Assembly: GCA_021811615.1 (NCBI GenBank)
Contig: JAJZNW010000103.1
Coordinates: forward strand, 1 to 37,122
DNA length: 37,122 bases
Direction of reading: 5' to 3'
Origin: Bacteroidota bacterium
GTDB lineage: Bacteria > Bacteroidota > Ignavibacteria > Kryptoniales > JAKASW01
The notes under the pieces are model-generated. The model saw only the letters and a list, made by a program, of their open reading frames with translations. It was not told the origin of the DNA and searched no databases. Positions 29,377-37,122 of this stretch are shown here, piece by piece (position 1 is the first letter of the stretch; every line of letters starts with the position of its first letter). Both the position numbers and the translations under genes were made by a program.

Positions 29377-30675
29377 ATGAAAGATCTCAACACCGGGAGA
29401 AGCAGTAAACTCTTTTTGGAAGCGAAGAAATATTTACCCGGCGGAGTCAACTCGCCGGTAAGAGCCTTTCGGTCTGTGAATAGGGATCCTCTTTTCATCA
29501 GCAAGGCAAAGGGATCCTACATTTACGACGTCGACGGTAACAGGTTCATCGATTATGTCGGCTCCTGGGGTCCGATGATACTCGGTCATGCGCATCCTGC
29601 GGTCGTCTCGGCCGTAAAGAAGTCGGCGTCGAGCGGGACGAGCTTCGGCGCACCGACAGCGTCGGAAGTGGAGATGGCGAAGCTCGTGAGAAAGATGATG
29701 CCTTCGGTAGAGGTCGTCCGGATGGTAAACAGCGGCACAGAAGCGACGATGAGTGCCGTGCGCGTAGCTCGCGCGTTCACAAACCGCGAAAAAATTGTCA
29801 AGTTCGCCGGATGTTATCACGGGCACTTCGACAGCTTCCTGATAAAGGCGGGTTCGGGCGCGACAACGTTCGGGACGCCGGACTCGCCGGGCGTTCCGAA
29901 AGAACTGGCCGCCAAGACACTGGTCGCTGAATTCAACAGCCTTGAATCGGTAAAAAGACTCTTCGAGGATAACCCTGGCGAGATTGCCGCGATAATTGTA
30001 GAGCCCGTGGTCGGAAACATGGGGGTCGTCAATCCGGTTGGCGGATTTTTACTCGGACTTCTGGATATCGCGCATTCGAACGACGCTCTTTTGATACTCG
30101 ACGAAGTCATGACAGGCTTTCGCCTTGCGAGGGGTGGTGCGCAGGAAATATTCGGGATAAGACCGGACCTCACCACATTCGGGAAAATAATCGGCGGTGG
30201 CCTTCCTGTCGGTGCTTACGGCGGGAGAAGCGAAATAATGCGGAGCGTTTCTCCGGATGGGCCGGTATATCAGGCCGGTACACTTTCCGGGAATCCGCTC
30301 GCGATGGCGGCAGGGTTGACGCAGCTTAAGATTCTCGACAGGCAGAAGGGCATCTACAAACGCTTGGAGAAACTCGGGAAGCTGCTCGAGAAAGGCATCA
30401 ATGAGAACCTCCTCAAGCTTGGAATGGCCTACAGACTGAACAGGGCCGGTTCGATGTTTACGTTGTTCTTCACTGAGAACGAAGTCCGCGATTTTCAGTC
30501 GGCACTCGGATGCGACACGGCGAGGTTTGCCGCTTACTACGGCGAAATGCTAAAGAGAGGAATTTATCTCCCCCCGTCCCAGTTCGAGGCGGCATTCATT
30601 TCGGCTGCGCATACGGAAAGAGATATCGAGAAAACAGTGGCTGCGAATTACGATTCGCTACTGGCTGTCAGATGA
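29377..30675 (+). CDS. hemL: Glutamate-1-semialdehyde 2,1-aminomutase
   Basis: PLP enzyme that converts glutamate-1-semialdehyde to 5-aminolevulinate, second step of the C5 route. 432 residues. The start is the ATG at 29377, preceded by AAAGGAG with a 5-base spacer, giving KLFLEAKKYLPGGVNSPVRAF as expected. Earlier in-frame codons from 29320 are not conserved. Seen: VNSGTEATMSAVRVAR, GCYHGHFDSFL, LILDEVMTGFR and the PLP lysine in TTFGKIIGGGLPVGAYGG. Last gene of the haem cluster; together with hemA it shows that 5-aminolevulinate comes from glutamate. Its end converges on a small minus-strand gene 44 bases away. Confidence 0.98.
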   Translation: MKDLNTGRSSKLFLEAKKYLPGGVNSPVRAFRSVNRDPLFISKAKGSYIYDVDGNRFIDYVGSWGPMILGHAHPAVVSAVKKSASSGTSFGAPTASEVEMAKLVRKMMPSVEVVRMVNSGTEATMSAVRVARAFTNREKIVKFAGCYHGHFDSFLIKAGSGATTFGTPDSPGVPKELAAKTLVAEFNSLESVKRLFEDNPGEIAAIIVEPVVGNMGVVNPVGGFLLGLLDIAHSNDALLILDEVMTGFRLARGGAQEIFGIRPDLTTFGKIIGGGLPVGAYGGRSEIMRSVSPDGPVYQAGTLSGNPLAMAAGLTQLKILDRQKGIYKRLEKLGKLLEKGINENLLKLGMAYRLNRAGSMFTLFFTENEVRDFQSALGCDTARFAAYYGEMLKRGIYLPPSQFEAAFISAAHTERDIEKTVAANYDSLLAVR

Positions 30676-30694
30676 CAGGCGATCTTGTTCCGGG

Positions 30695-30714
30695 AAAAAA
30701 ACCTCGAAGGGTTT
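30695..30714 (-). terminator. Candidate intrinsic terminator of the DUF3098-like gene
   Basis: On the minus strand, AAACC (30714-30710), loop CTTCGA, GGTTT (30703-30699), then TTTT (30698-30695). It begins six bases after the minus-strand stop. The stem is only 5 bp, but the U-run and placement fit. Confidence 0.45.
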
Positions 30715-30719
30715 GCGAA

Positions 30720-31013
30720 CTACTTTGCCGGCTCGGTCGGGGCTTTGGAAGGTTCGCCCGTCTTCTTCTTTCCCCTGTACATTATTCCTATCGGAACGAT
30801 CACCAGGTAACCGATGAAGAGGAGAATCGGTACGACATCCAGAGGTATGAAGCCGTAAACGGTGTCATTGGTGGCAAGGAGGATGAAAGTGGCAATGACC
30901 AAAGCTGCGCCCGCGATGACGATGATATAGTTAGTACGGTTGAACGGCATTTCGGCGTTGATCTTAGATTTCTTGTGCCGCTCGGTCCTTCTGCTTTTTA
31001 CTGCTCTTGCCAT
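30720..31013 (-). CDS. Small two-span membrane protein, DUF3098-like
   Basis: 97 residues. A basic, cytoplasmic N-terminus (ARAVKSRRTERHKKSK) is followed by MPFNRTNYIIVIAGAALVIATFILL, span 1, a short loop and VVPILLFIGYLVIVPIGIMY, span 2, then a basic Pro/Lys-rich tail. The 'PF-x-NY' opening before span 1 and the overall size match the DUF3098 proteins of Bacteroidota. Function unknown. The start at 31013 is chosen over 31046, because the candidate promoter at 31034-31063 would begin transcription inside the longer version. Confidence 0.72.
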   Translation of the reverse strand: MARAVKSRRTERHKKSKINAEMPFNRTNYIIVIAGAALVIATFILLATNDTVYGFIPLDVVPILLFIGYLVIVPIGIMYRGKKKTGEPSKAPTEPAK

Positions 31014-31033
31014 TTCGCGAAATCCTTTTTCAC

Positions 31034-31063
31034 AATATAAAGTCATGACGGGAATTAATTCAA
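31034..31063 (-). promoter_or_regulatory. Candidate promoter of the DUF3098-like gene
   Basis: Minus strand: TTGAAT (31058-31063), an 18-base spacer, TATATT (31034-31039). The inferred start of transcription lies about 10-15 bases before the ATG at 31013. Confidence 0.45.
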
Positions 31064-31217
31064 TGTCCGGCAGAAAACCGCTTGATTATTTGAGAGGAAA
31101 TCGGCAACTTGGTAACCGATAAAGTCATCGATAACTTTGCGCAAACGGCTTGTTTTGAGGGCTTTCCAAACGCATGCGCCGTCGACAGGACTGTTTGTTT
31201 CCCGGTCTCTCAGGTCA

Positions 31218-31246
31218 TTGAGTCTGCTTCTCTCAATTGGTATTTA
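31218..31246 (+). promoter_or_regulatory. Candidate promoter of the LarA-like gene
   Basis: TTGAGT (31218-31223), 17 bases, TATTTA (31241-31246) with a TGG just before the -10. It lies in the 253-base gap 31047-31299, which otherwise shows no gene. The leader to the ATG at 31300 would be about 47 bases with AGGAAA as Shine-Dalgarno. Confidence 0.35.
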
Positions 31247-31299
31247 CCGTAGTCTCCGGGAAAGTTCATTCGTGAAAGAGCTATTCAGGAAATAAGATT

Positions 31300-32571
31300 A
31301 TGTTATTCCATGCTGAAGGGTCACCGAATTCGAATCTCACACACGATGATTTGAAGAACGGACTATTCGACGCCCTGGGCAAGCTTGGGGCGCGTAATAA
31401 AATAATTGCCATCCCGCCGGACATCACCAGGCTCCATTCTAAGGCCGGCGTCTTGACGGAACTCGCGTGGACCTATTACGGTGAGAGGCTTACTGATATA
31501 GTACCATCCACCGGCACTCACGTCCCGATGACGGACAGTGAAATCGAAATGATGTACGGCAATACTCCAAAGAGTGTGTTCCGTGTTCATGATTGGAGAA
31601 ACGGTTTCGTGACTCTCGGCGAAGTACCCCCGGAATATGTGCGTGAAATTTCCGGAGGAGTTGTGGACTACCCGATACCGATCCAGGTGGACAGACTCGT
31701 CGCAGAGGGAGGACACGATCTCATCCTTTCGATCGGGCAGGTCGTCCCACACGAAGTGATCGGCATGGCCAATCACAACAAGAACGTCTTCATAGGTACC
31801 GGCGGGAAAGAGGGGATCAACAAATCTCATTTCCTCGGCGCCGCGTACGGGATGGAGAAGATAATGGGGCGAGCTGATACACCTGTGAAGAGAGTTCTGA
31901 ATTACGGCTCGGACCATTTTGCGAAACATCTCCCGATAGTATATGTCCTGACTGTCATCGACAGAGACGAGAATGGCAACAACATCGTCAGGGGTCTCTT
32001 TGTCGGCGACGACCTTGAATGTTTCAATGAAGCCGCGGAGCTTTCCCTCAAAGTCAACTTCTTCATGGTCGAGAAACCCTTGAAGAAAGTCGTGGTATAT
32101 CTCGATCCGACCGAATTCAAATCCACCTGGCTGGGCAACAAGTCGGTCTACCGCACGCGTATGGCGATCGCGGACGGCGGAGAACTGATCGTCCTGGCAC
32201 CTGGTCTCAATACCTTCGGTGAGGATAAAAAGATCGACGAGCTTATCCGCAAGTACGGCTACGTAGGTACACCGAGGGTGCTTGATCTCGTGAAAAGAAA
32301 CGATGACCTCAAATCGAACCTGAGTGCGGCGGCGCATCTGATCCACGGTTCATCGGAAGGAAGATTCTCAATAACCTATTGCCCGGGCCATTTGACAAGA
32401 AAAGAAGTGGAAGGGGTGAATTTTAGATTCGGCGACCTGGAGACTATGACGCGACGGTACGATCCGGAAAAGTTGAGAGACGGCATTAATACGATGACGG
32501 ATGGTGAAGAGGTGTTCTACATTTCAAATCCTGCCCTCGGTTTATGGGCTCACAAAGATCGTTTCAGATAG
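31300..32571 (+). CDS. LarA-superfamily (DUF2088) nickel-pincer-type racemase/epimerase homologue
   Basis: 423 residues. LarA racemises lactate using a nickel-pincer nucleotide (NPN) cofactor bound to a lysine. The family layout is visible: IPPDITRLHSK near residues 38-48 (D-x-T-R), STGTHVPMTDSE near residue 74 (first His), then PHEVIGMANHNKNVFIGTGGKEGINKSHFLGAAYG, containing the candidate His and NPN-lysine (GGK) positions. LarA has GTHR where this protein has GTHV, and the middle is divergent, so lactate is not the obvious substrate. Other superfamily members act on larger hydroxyacids. Neighbours are gnd and a KDG-kinase-like gene, which points to a sugar acid. Cofactor genes larB/C/E are not in the window. 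Confidence 0.8.
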   Translation: MLFHAEGSPNSNLTHDDLKNGLFDALGKLGARNKIIAIPPDITRLHSKAGVLTELAWTYYGERLTDIVPSTGTHVPMTDSEIEMMYGNTPKSVFRVHDWRNGFVTLGEVPPEYVREISGGVVDYPIPIQVDRLVAEGGHDLILSIGQVVPHEVIGMANHNKNVFIGTGGKEGINKSHFLGAAYGMEKIMGRADTPVKRVLNYGSDHFAKHLPIVYVLTVIDRDENGNNIVRGLFVGDDLECFNEAAELSLKVNFFMVEKPLKKVVVYLDPTEFKSTWLGNKSVYRTRMAIADGGELIVLAPGLNTFGEDKKIDELIRKYGYVGTPRVLDLVKRNDDLKSNLSAAAHLIHGSSEGRFSITYCPGHLTRKEVEGVNFRFGDLETMTRRYDPEKLRDGINTMTDGEEVFYISNPALGLWAHKDRFR

Positions 32572-32647
32572 ATAGTCTATGATCATGTTTACCATTCTGT
32601 CACTGGAAAAACGGGCTTTAAACTCTTAACTCAGAAGGAAGTTCAAT

Positions 32648-34102
32648 ATGTCACAAAAAGCAGATATCGGTTTAATCGGGCTTGCGGTAATGGGCGAAAA
32701 TCTCGTGCTGAATGTCGAGAGCAGGGGCTTCACCGTCGCCGTGTTCAATCGTACAGTTGAAAAAGTCGATCATTTCACAGCAGGCAGGGCTAAGGGAAAG
32801 AATATCATCGGCACTCATAGCATCGAAGAGCTTGTCGCCTCTTTGAAGACGCCGCGGAAAGTGATGCTGATGGTCAAGGCCGGAAAGCCGGTGGACGAAT
32901 TCATCGAGCTGCTGGTTCCACACCTTGAGAAGGGGGACATAGTGATCGACGGCGGAAACTCGCATTACCCCGATACGATCCGGAGGACAAAATATCTTGA
33001 AAGCAAAGGGCTGCAATACATCGGCACCGGAGTCTCCGGCGGCGAAGAAGGCGCCCTGAAAGGGCCGTCCATCATGCCCGGCGGTTCGCCTGACGCGTGG
33101 CCTCACATCAAGCCGATTTTTCAATCTATAGCAGCGAAAGTCGAGGACGGCACTCCCTGCTGCGACTGGGTCGGAAGCGACGGGGCAGGCCATTTTGTCA
33201 AGATGGTACACAACGGCATCGAGTATGGGGATATGCAGCTCATTACGGAAGCTTACCAGATAATGAATGAGCTTCTCGGTATGGGCGCCGACGAAATGCA
33301 CGAGGTGTTCAAGAAGTGGAATACGGGCGACCTGAACAGCTACCTGATAGAAATAACTAGAGACATACTCGCGTACAAAGACGGCGATGGGAAACCGCTT
33401 GTCGATAAGATACTAGACACGGCTGGCCAGAAGGGTACGGGGAAATGGACGAGCGAGACATCTCTGGATCTTGGGATACCTCTGACTCTCATCAGCGAGG
33501 CGGTTTACGGAAGGTGCCTTTCAGCGATGAAGGAGGAGAGAGTCGAGGCGTCTAAGGTTCTGCACGGACCGAAACCGTCGTTCAAGGGCGACAAGAAAGC
33601 GTTCCTGGGCGACCTCGAGAAAGCCTTGTACGCTTCTAAGATCGTATCGTACGCACAGGGATTCACGCTGCTTCGCGCCGCCGCCGAAGAATACAAGTGG
33701 AAACTGAACTACGGCGGTATCGCACTTCTCTGGAGAGGCGGATGCATAATCCGGAGTATTTTCCTCGGGAAGATAAAAGAAGCCTTCGACAAAAATCCGA
33801 AACTGAGCAACCTTCTTCTGGATCCTTTCTTCAAGGAAAAAATCGAGCAATCGCAGGACGGCTGGAGGAGAGTCGTCTCGACGGCTGTGATGAACGGGAT
33901 CTGGGTGCCCGCGTTCTCAACGGCGCTGAGCTACTTCGACGGCTTCAGGAACTCGCGGCTGCCGGCCAATCTTCTCCAGGCCCAGCGGGACTATTTCGGT
34001 GCGCACCAGTACGAGCGGGTCGACAAGCCACGAGGTGAGTTCTTCCACACGAACTGGACCGGTCACGGCGGAGAAACAGCTTCGTCGACGTACCTCGCAT
34101 GA
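32648..34102 (+). CDS. gnd: 6-phosphogluconate dehydrogenase, decarboxylating
   Basis: Oxidises 6-phosphogluconate to ribulose 5-phosphate and CO2. 484 residues, the long dimeric form. Seen: DIGLIGLAVMGENLVLNVESRGF; VFNRTVEKV, where Arg after the second strand favours NADP+; IDGGNSHYPDT; GVSGGEEGALKGPSIMPGG; KMVHNGIEYGDMQLI with the catalytic Lys/Asn; GTGKWT; and the C-terminal RAQRDYFGAHQYER-like tail with the His/Arg of substrate binding. AGAAGGAAG lies upstream of the ATG. 76 bases after the LarA-like gene, same strand. Confidence 0.97.
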   Translation: MSQKADIGLIGLAVMGENLVLNVESRGFTVAVFNRTVEKVDHFTAGRAKGKNIIGTHSIEELVASLKTPRKVMLMVKAGKPVDEFIELLVPHLEKGDIVIDGGNSHYPDTIRRTKYLESKGLQYIGTGVSGGEEGALKGPSIMPGGSPDAWPHIKPIFQSIAAKVEDGTPCCDWVGSDGAGHFVKMVHNGIEYGDMQLITEAYQIMNELLGMGADEMHEVFKKWNTGDLNSYLIEITRDILAYKDGDGKPLVDKILDTAGQKGTGKWTSETSLDLGIPLTLISEAVYGRCLSAMKEERVEASKVLHGPKPSFKGDKKAFLGDLEKALYASKIVSYAQGFTLLRAAAEEYKWKLNYGGIALLWRGGCIIRSIFLGKIKEAFDKNPKLSNLLLDPFFKEKIEQSQDGWRRVVSTAVMNGIWVPAFSTALSYFDGFRNSRLPANLLQAQRDYFGAHQYERVDKPRGEFFHTNWTGHGGETASSTYLA

Positions 34103-34317
34103 GGCAAAGCGAGAAGTACGAAGCTCTAAGTACTGAACAGGTACTGAAATTGCAAATCCGATCCGAGAGCCTGAATTGTCACGTGCGGCGCGTTGTTCAT
34201 CTGCCGGCGCATCAGCCTTCCGGGACTTTGAATTTGCCAAGGGCTTAGTAATTCGCTTTGGGATATTTTGAAAGATGAATCAAGAACTGACTCCAAAAAG
34301 ACAAACAGGGATTTTAA

Positions 34318-35400
34318 ATGAGTATTGACTTGAGTATACCACAGAAAGGCGCGTTGGATTTCGTTTCGCTCGGTGCGCTTGTCCACAGGCTCGACCCGGG
34401 CATAGTCCCGTTCCGGAAAGCGACCGAGTGCAGGATTCATGTCAGCGGCGGTGAGTTCAACGTGGCCGCGAATCTCTCGGACTGTTTCCAGCTCAATACG
34501 GGCATCGTCTCGGCAATGGTCGATTACCCGATCGGAGATCTCATAGCTGAGCGCGTGAGGGCCATGGGCGTGAAGCCTTTCTACAAACGCTTCAAACACA
34601 ATGGCGTGAACGGCCCGAACATGGCGACGGTTTACAGCGACACGGGACACGGGATCCGGCCTCCCGTCGTTTTCTACAACCGCTCTAATGAAGCTGCCGC
34701 TCAGCTCAAGCCGGGCGACTTCGACTGGAACGCGATTTTCGCCGGAGGGGTCCGATGGTTCCATAGCGGCGGAATTTTCGCGGCGCTCTCCGAGACCACG
34801 GGCGAGCTGATCATCGAAGGAATGAAGGCTGCTAAGAAAGCCGGCGCCATGACGAGTTTCGATTTGAATTTCCGCGAGAAGCTCTGGAATATCTGGGGCG
34901 GACAGAAGAAAGCCGTCGAAGTCATAGCCCGCATAGTGGAGAATGTCGACGTGCTGGTAGGGAACGAGGAAGACCTGCAAAAAGGGCTGGGCATTCCGGG
35001 GCCTGAGGTGGCATCGAAGTCGAAGCTCGATCCGACCACATTCTTCGGGATGATAGACAAAGTCGTCGCAAAATATCCGCACGTGAAGGTCGTCGCCACG
35101 ACTCTTCGAGAGGTGCACTCGACGAATCATCACGGCTGGGGTGCGGTGGCGTGGGTCAACGGCAAGAGTTACGCCTCGCCCACGGCGGATCTTCAGGTCC
35201 TCGACCGCGTAGGCGGCGGTGACGGTTTCGCGTCCGGCTTCTTCTTCGGTTTGCTTGCCGGCGAGACACCGGAGGAAGCGGTGAAACTCGGCTGGGCTCA
35301 CGGCGCTTTGCTGACCACCTTCCCAGGCGACACGACTATGGCCACCGTGGACCAAGTGCGCGCGTTCGCCAAAGGCGGCTCGGCTAGAATACAGCGCTGA
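34318..35400 (+). CDS. PfkB-family sugar kinase, 2-keto-3-deoxygluconate kinase-like
   Basis: 360 residues of the ribokinase fold. Seen: the N-terminal VSGGEFNVAANLSDC (substrate-binding GGxxxN), VVFYNRSNEAAAQLKPGDFDW, GVRWFHSGGIFAALSETT and SFDLNFREKLW, all close to the KDG kinase pattern; NVDVLVGNEEDL; and the PfkB signature DRVGGGDGFASGFFFGLL with catalytic Asp. It probably phosphorylates KDG or a related keto/aldonic sugar acid with ATP. The gap of 215 bases after gnd holds a direct repeat GTACTGAA (twice, around 34130-34147) and no gene. Substrate is inference. Confidence 0.88.
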   Translation: MSIDLSIPQKGALDFVSLGALVHRLDPGIVPFRKATECRIHVSGGEFNVAANLSDCFQLNTGIVSAMVDYPIGDLIAERVRAMGVKPFYKRFKHNGVNGPNMATVYSDTGHGIRPPVVFYNRSNEAAAQLKPGDFDWNAIFAGGVRWFHSGGIFAALSETTGELIIEGMKAAKKAGAMTSFDLNFREKLWNIWGGQKKAVEVIARIVENVDVLVGNEEDLQKGLGIPGPEVASKSKLDPTTFFGMIDKVVAKYPHVKVVATTLREVHSTNHHGWGAVAWVNGKSYASPTADLQVLDRVGGGDGFASGFFFGLLAGETPEEAVKLGWAHGALLTTFPGDTTMATVDQVRAFAKGGSARIQR

Positions 35401-35416
35401 CTTTCCTTGACAACTC

Positions 35417-35461
35417 GTGACCGTCACTAAAGGGGTTCTTGCCTCCGTCAGTGACGGTCAC
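35417..35461. repeat. Two GTGAC-N-GTCAC palindromes in inverted array
   Basis: GTGACCGTCACT (35417-35428) and AGTGACGGTCAC (35450-35461) are exact reverse complements. Each contains an 11-bp palindrome GTGAC-N-GTCAC; the centres are 34 bp apart. This could be a 12-bp stem with a 21-base loop (end of the kinase transcript, but without a U-run) or paired operators for the following sensor kinase. CCGTCA-G-TGACGG (35445-35457) overlaps the second copy, and a related CCGTCAGTGG lies at 35507-35516. Confidence 0.55.
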
Positions 35462-35517
35462 ACTCTTCCTGAATTGAATCTCTGACCTTCCCTTTCTAAT
35501 TTAACCCCGTCAGTGGA

Positions 35518-35534
35518 ATGGGCCGATTGCCCAT
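35518..35534. other. Short hairpin in the leader of the sensor kinase
   Basis: ATGGGC-CGATT-GCCCAT, perfect 6-bp arms with a 5-base loop, about 80 bases before the kinase ATG. No U-run follows. A smaller dyad TTCTA-TCAAC-TAGAA is at 35566-35580. Confidence 0.35.
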
Positions 35535-35615
35535 GCGGTATGCAGAAGGACCTCCCTTAGATTAGTTCTATCAACTAGAAAATTGCAGATTACACCTTAA
35601 GGCGGGTTAAGTGCC

Positions 35616-37122
35616 ATGTCCGAAGGATGGCTCCGGCCGAGACGGCTTTCACAACAAATAATCATATCGCTTACGATCATCGTGATGGTCGTGTCGGGCG
35701 TGTCCGGTTACATCAGCCTGAAGAACCAGGAGAAGGAAATCCTGCAGGCGATGATCAACGGTGCCGATCAACTGTCAAAAGGGATAACCAGCGCGACGTG
35801 GCATGCCATGCTCGCTGACGATCGCTCTGCCGCATACGAAGTGATGCAAACTATCGCGGCAAATCCCGGGATCAGCCGCATAAGAATATTCAATAAAGAA
35901 GGGCGGGTGATGTTCTCGACCAGGAAGGTGGATGAGAACCAGGTGGACAAGAACGCGGAAGCCTGCGCAATGTGCCATTCCTCTTCGCGGCCCCGGGTGA
36001 ACATCGATGCTTCTTCAAGAGCGCGTGTGTTTAGAACGAGCGAAGGCAACAGGCAGCTCGCTATGATCACGCCCATTTATAATGAACCCTCCTGCAGCGA
36101 AGCCCCATGTCATGCACATCCCAGGACGACGAGTGTGCTCGGAGTTCTCGACGTAGCTTTTGACCTGATGCCTCTCGATTCCGAGCTCAACGCGGCAAGG
36201 GCCGAAGTCTTCGCGGTTACCGGCATCCAGATCGTCCTGATCGGCCTGTTCATTATTTTCTTCACACGCCGGTTTGTCGACCGGCCGATCAATAAACTGA
36301 TCGCCGGTACGCGCGCGGTAAGCCGAATGCAGCTAAATCAGGTCGTCGAAATCAGCTCAAGTGCCGAGCTTGCCGAACTTGCTCATGAATTCAACGTAAT
36401 GAGCGAGCGCCTGAACAAGGCGATGGCGGAGTTGAACCAGGCCACCCAGGACCTCGAACTGAAAGTTAGAGACAGGACCAGGCAGCTCGAGGTGGCACAC
36501 CAGAAGCTGCTGCAAAGCGACCGCCTGGCATCGCTCGGCCAGTTGTCCGCAACGGTTGCCCATGAAATAAATAATCCTATCTCCGGTGTACTTAATCTTG
36601 CCATGCTTCTCGACCGGATAATGAAGGATGACGGCATACCGCGCGAAAGGGTGGCCGAGTTCCGAAAATACCTCGGCCAGATCATAGACCAGACTGCGAG
36701 GGTTGGAAGGATAGTCTCCGACCTTCTCGCCTTCTCCCGGAGATCGAAACCACAGAGCACGAATGCGGATTTAAATGCGATCATCAGGAGCACGCTCAGC
36801 ATACTCAGGCACAGGCTGGAGCTCGGGAACATTGCCGCCGATCTCAAGCTCTCCGGCTCTCTTCCGCCAGTCGAATGCGACGGATCGCAGATGCAGCAAG
36901 TGATCATTAACCTCGTCATGAACGGCGCGGAGGCATGTCATAACAAGGGCAATGGTACAGTTTCTATCGAAACCCGGCGTGAGGACGATTCGGTGGTGCT
37001 GGAAATATCGGATACCGGAGACGGCATACCGAAAGATGTGTTGCCGAAGATCTTCGATCCGTTTTTCACTACGAAGGAAGAGGTGAAGGGAGTCGGGCTC
37101 GGCTTATCGGTTGTGTATGGAT
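35616..37122 (+). CDS. Sensor histidine kinase with probable c-type haem-binding periplasmic domain, 3'-truncated
   Basis: The frame opens at the ATG at 35616, with an in-frame stop at 35598 upstream, and is still open at the window end (502 codons seen). Membrane span 1 is at residues ~15-35. The periplasmic region (~36-195) carries CAMCH at residues 117-121, a canonical c-haem motif, and C160-x4-C165-H166. Span 2 is at ~198-219, followed by a HAMP domain and a coiled coil (~272-300). The kinase core has phospho-acceptor H316 in VAHEINNPISG, N-box N436, the G1 box DTGDGIP at ~466, FDPFFTTK and the G2 box GVGLGLSVVYG. Likely senses redox state or a gas such as O2, NO or CO. The receiver or partner regulator must lie beyond the window. 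Apocytochrome maturation requires export and a Ccm/Ccs system. Confidence 0.93.
   Translation, partial: MSEGWLRPRRLSQQIIISLTIIVMVVSGVSGYISLKNQEKEILQAMINGADQLSKGITSATWHAMLADDRSAAYEVMQTIAANPGISRIRIFNKEGRVMFSTRKVDENQVDKNAEACAMCHSSSRPRVNIDASSRARVFRTSEGNRQLAMITPIYNEPSCSEAPCHAHPRTTSVLGVLDVAFDLMPLDSELNAARAEVFAVTGIQIVLIGLFIIFFTRRFVDRPINKLIAGTRAVSRMQLNQVVEISSSAELAELAHEFNVMSERLNKAMAELNQATQDLELKVRDRTRQLEVAHQKLLQSDRLASLGQLSATVAHEINNPISGVLNLAMLLDRIMKDDGIPRERVAEFRKYLGQIIDQTARVGRIVSDLLAFSRRSKPQSTNADLNAIIRSTLSILRHRLELGNIAADLKLSGSLPPVECDGSQMQQVIINLVMNGAEACHNKGNGTVSIETRREDDSVVLEISDTGDGIPKDVLPKIFDPFFTTKEEVKGVGLGLSVVYG

Noticed and set aside
31363-32346. 327-codon minus-strand open frame opposite the LarA-like gene
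   Set aside because: Antisense shadow; the LarA motifs are on the plus strand.
34126-35427. 433-codon minus-strand open frame opposite the PfkB kinase
   Set aside because: The plus-strand protein has clear kinase motifs; the antisense translation has no recognisable domain and is a by-product of codon bias.

Overview
The window reads as a contiguous chromosomal segment of a Gram-negative bacterium of the Bacteroidota/Chlorobi/Ignavibacteriota (FCB) type, at roughly 50% GC. The pointers are a methionyl-tRNA synthetase with a fused C-terminal tRNA-binding domain, a DUF3098-like small membrane protein, a C5-type haem cluster (hemA + hemL), LpxL/GT9-type lipopolysaccharide genes and many 4-nt stop/start overlaps. 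This placement is inference; there is no rRNA in the window. I see no tRNA, CRISPR array, insertion sequence or prophage. The segment is almost fully coding, with no gap over about 250 bases. Both ends are cut: metG lacks its first few codons, and a sensor kinase runs off the right end.

Layout. 1-3128 (+): metG and a D-2-hydroxyacid dehydrogenase. 3263-6295 (-): lexA then dinB, an SOS-type operon behind a strong dyad, followed by an exported NHL beta-propeller protein. 6479-11641 (+): rodZ-like, ligA, a GT9-like half protein and a STAS protein joined by 4-nt overlaps, then a sodium:solute symporter. 11892-14461 (+): an LpxL-like acyltransferase, a GT9 glycosyltransferase and a Sua5/TsaC protein. 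14551-19764 (-): a secreted FN3-like protein, SpoIID/LytB, Maf, an LPG-synthase-type membrane protein, a stand-alone B12-binding subunit, and a divergent DNA-methylase-like protein.

19884-30675 (+) is the main functional unit: a haem biosynthesis cluster in the order ccsA/hemX-like, hemA, hemC, hemD, hemE, hemH, hemY-type oxidase, hemB, an HpnA-like SDR, hemL. It covers glutamyl-tRNA to haem except the uroporphyrinogen-to-protoporphyrin decarboxylation/oxidation partner (hemN/hemF), or hemQ if the coproporphyrin route is used. A small DUF3098-like gene (-) converges on its end.

31300-35400 (+) holds a LarA-superfamily (nickel-pincer racemase/epimerase) homologue, 6-phosphogluconate dehydrogenase and a KDG-kinase-like PfkB kinase, suggesting a sugar-acid module. 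The last gene is a histidine kinase whose extracytoplasmic domain carries a CxxCH and a Cx4CH motif, so it probably binds c-type haem. Its upstream region is rich in palindromes.

The best candidates for something not already described are the lexA operator sequence, the methylase-like protein with a degraded catalytic motif IV, the LarA/Gnd/KdgK module, and the palindrome-rich leader of the haem-type kinase.
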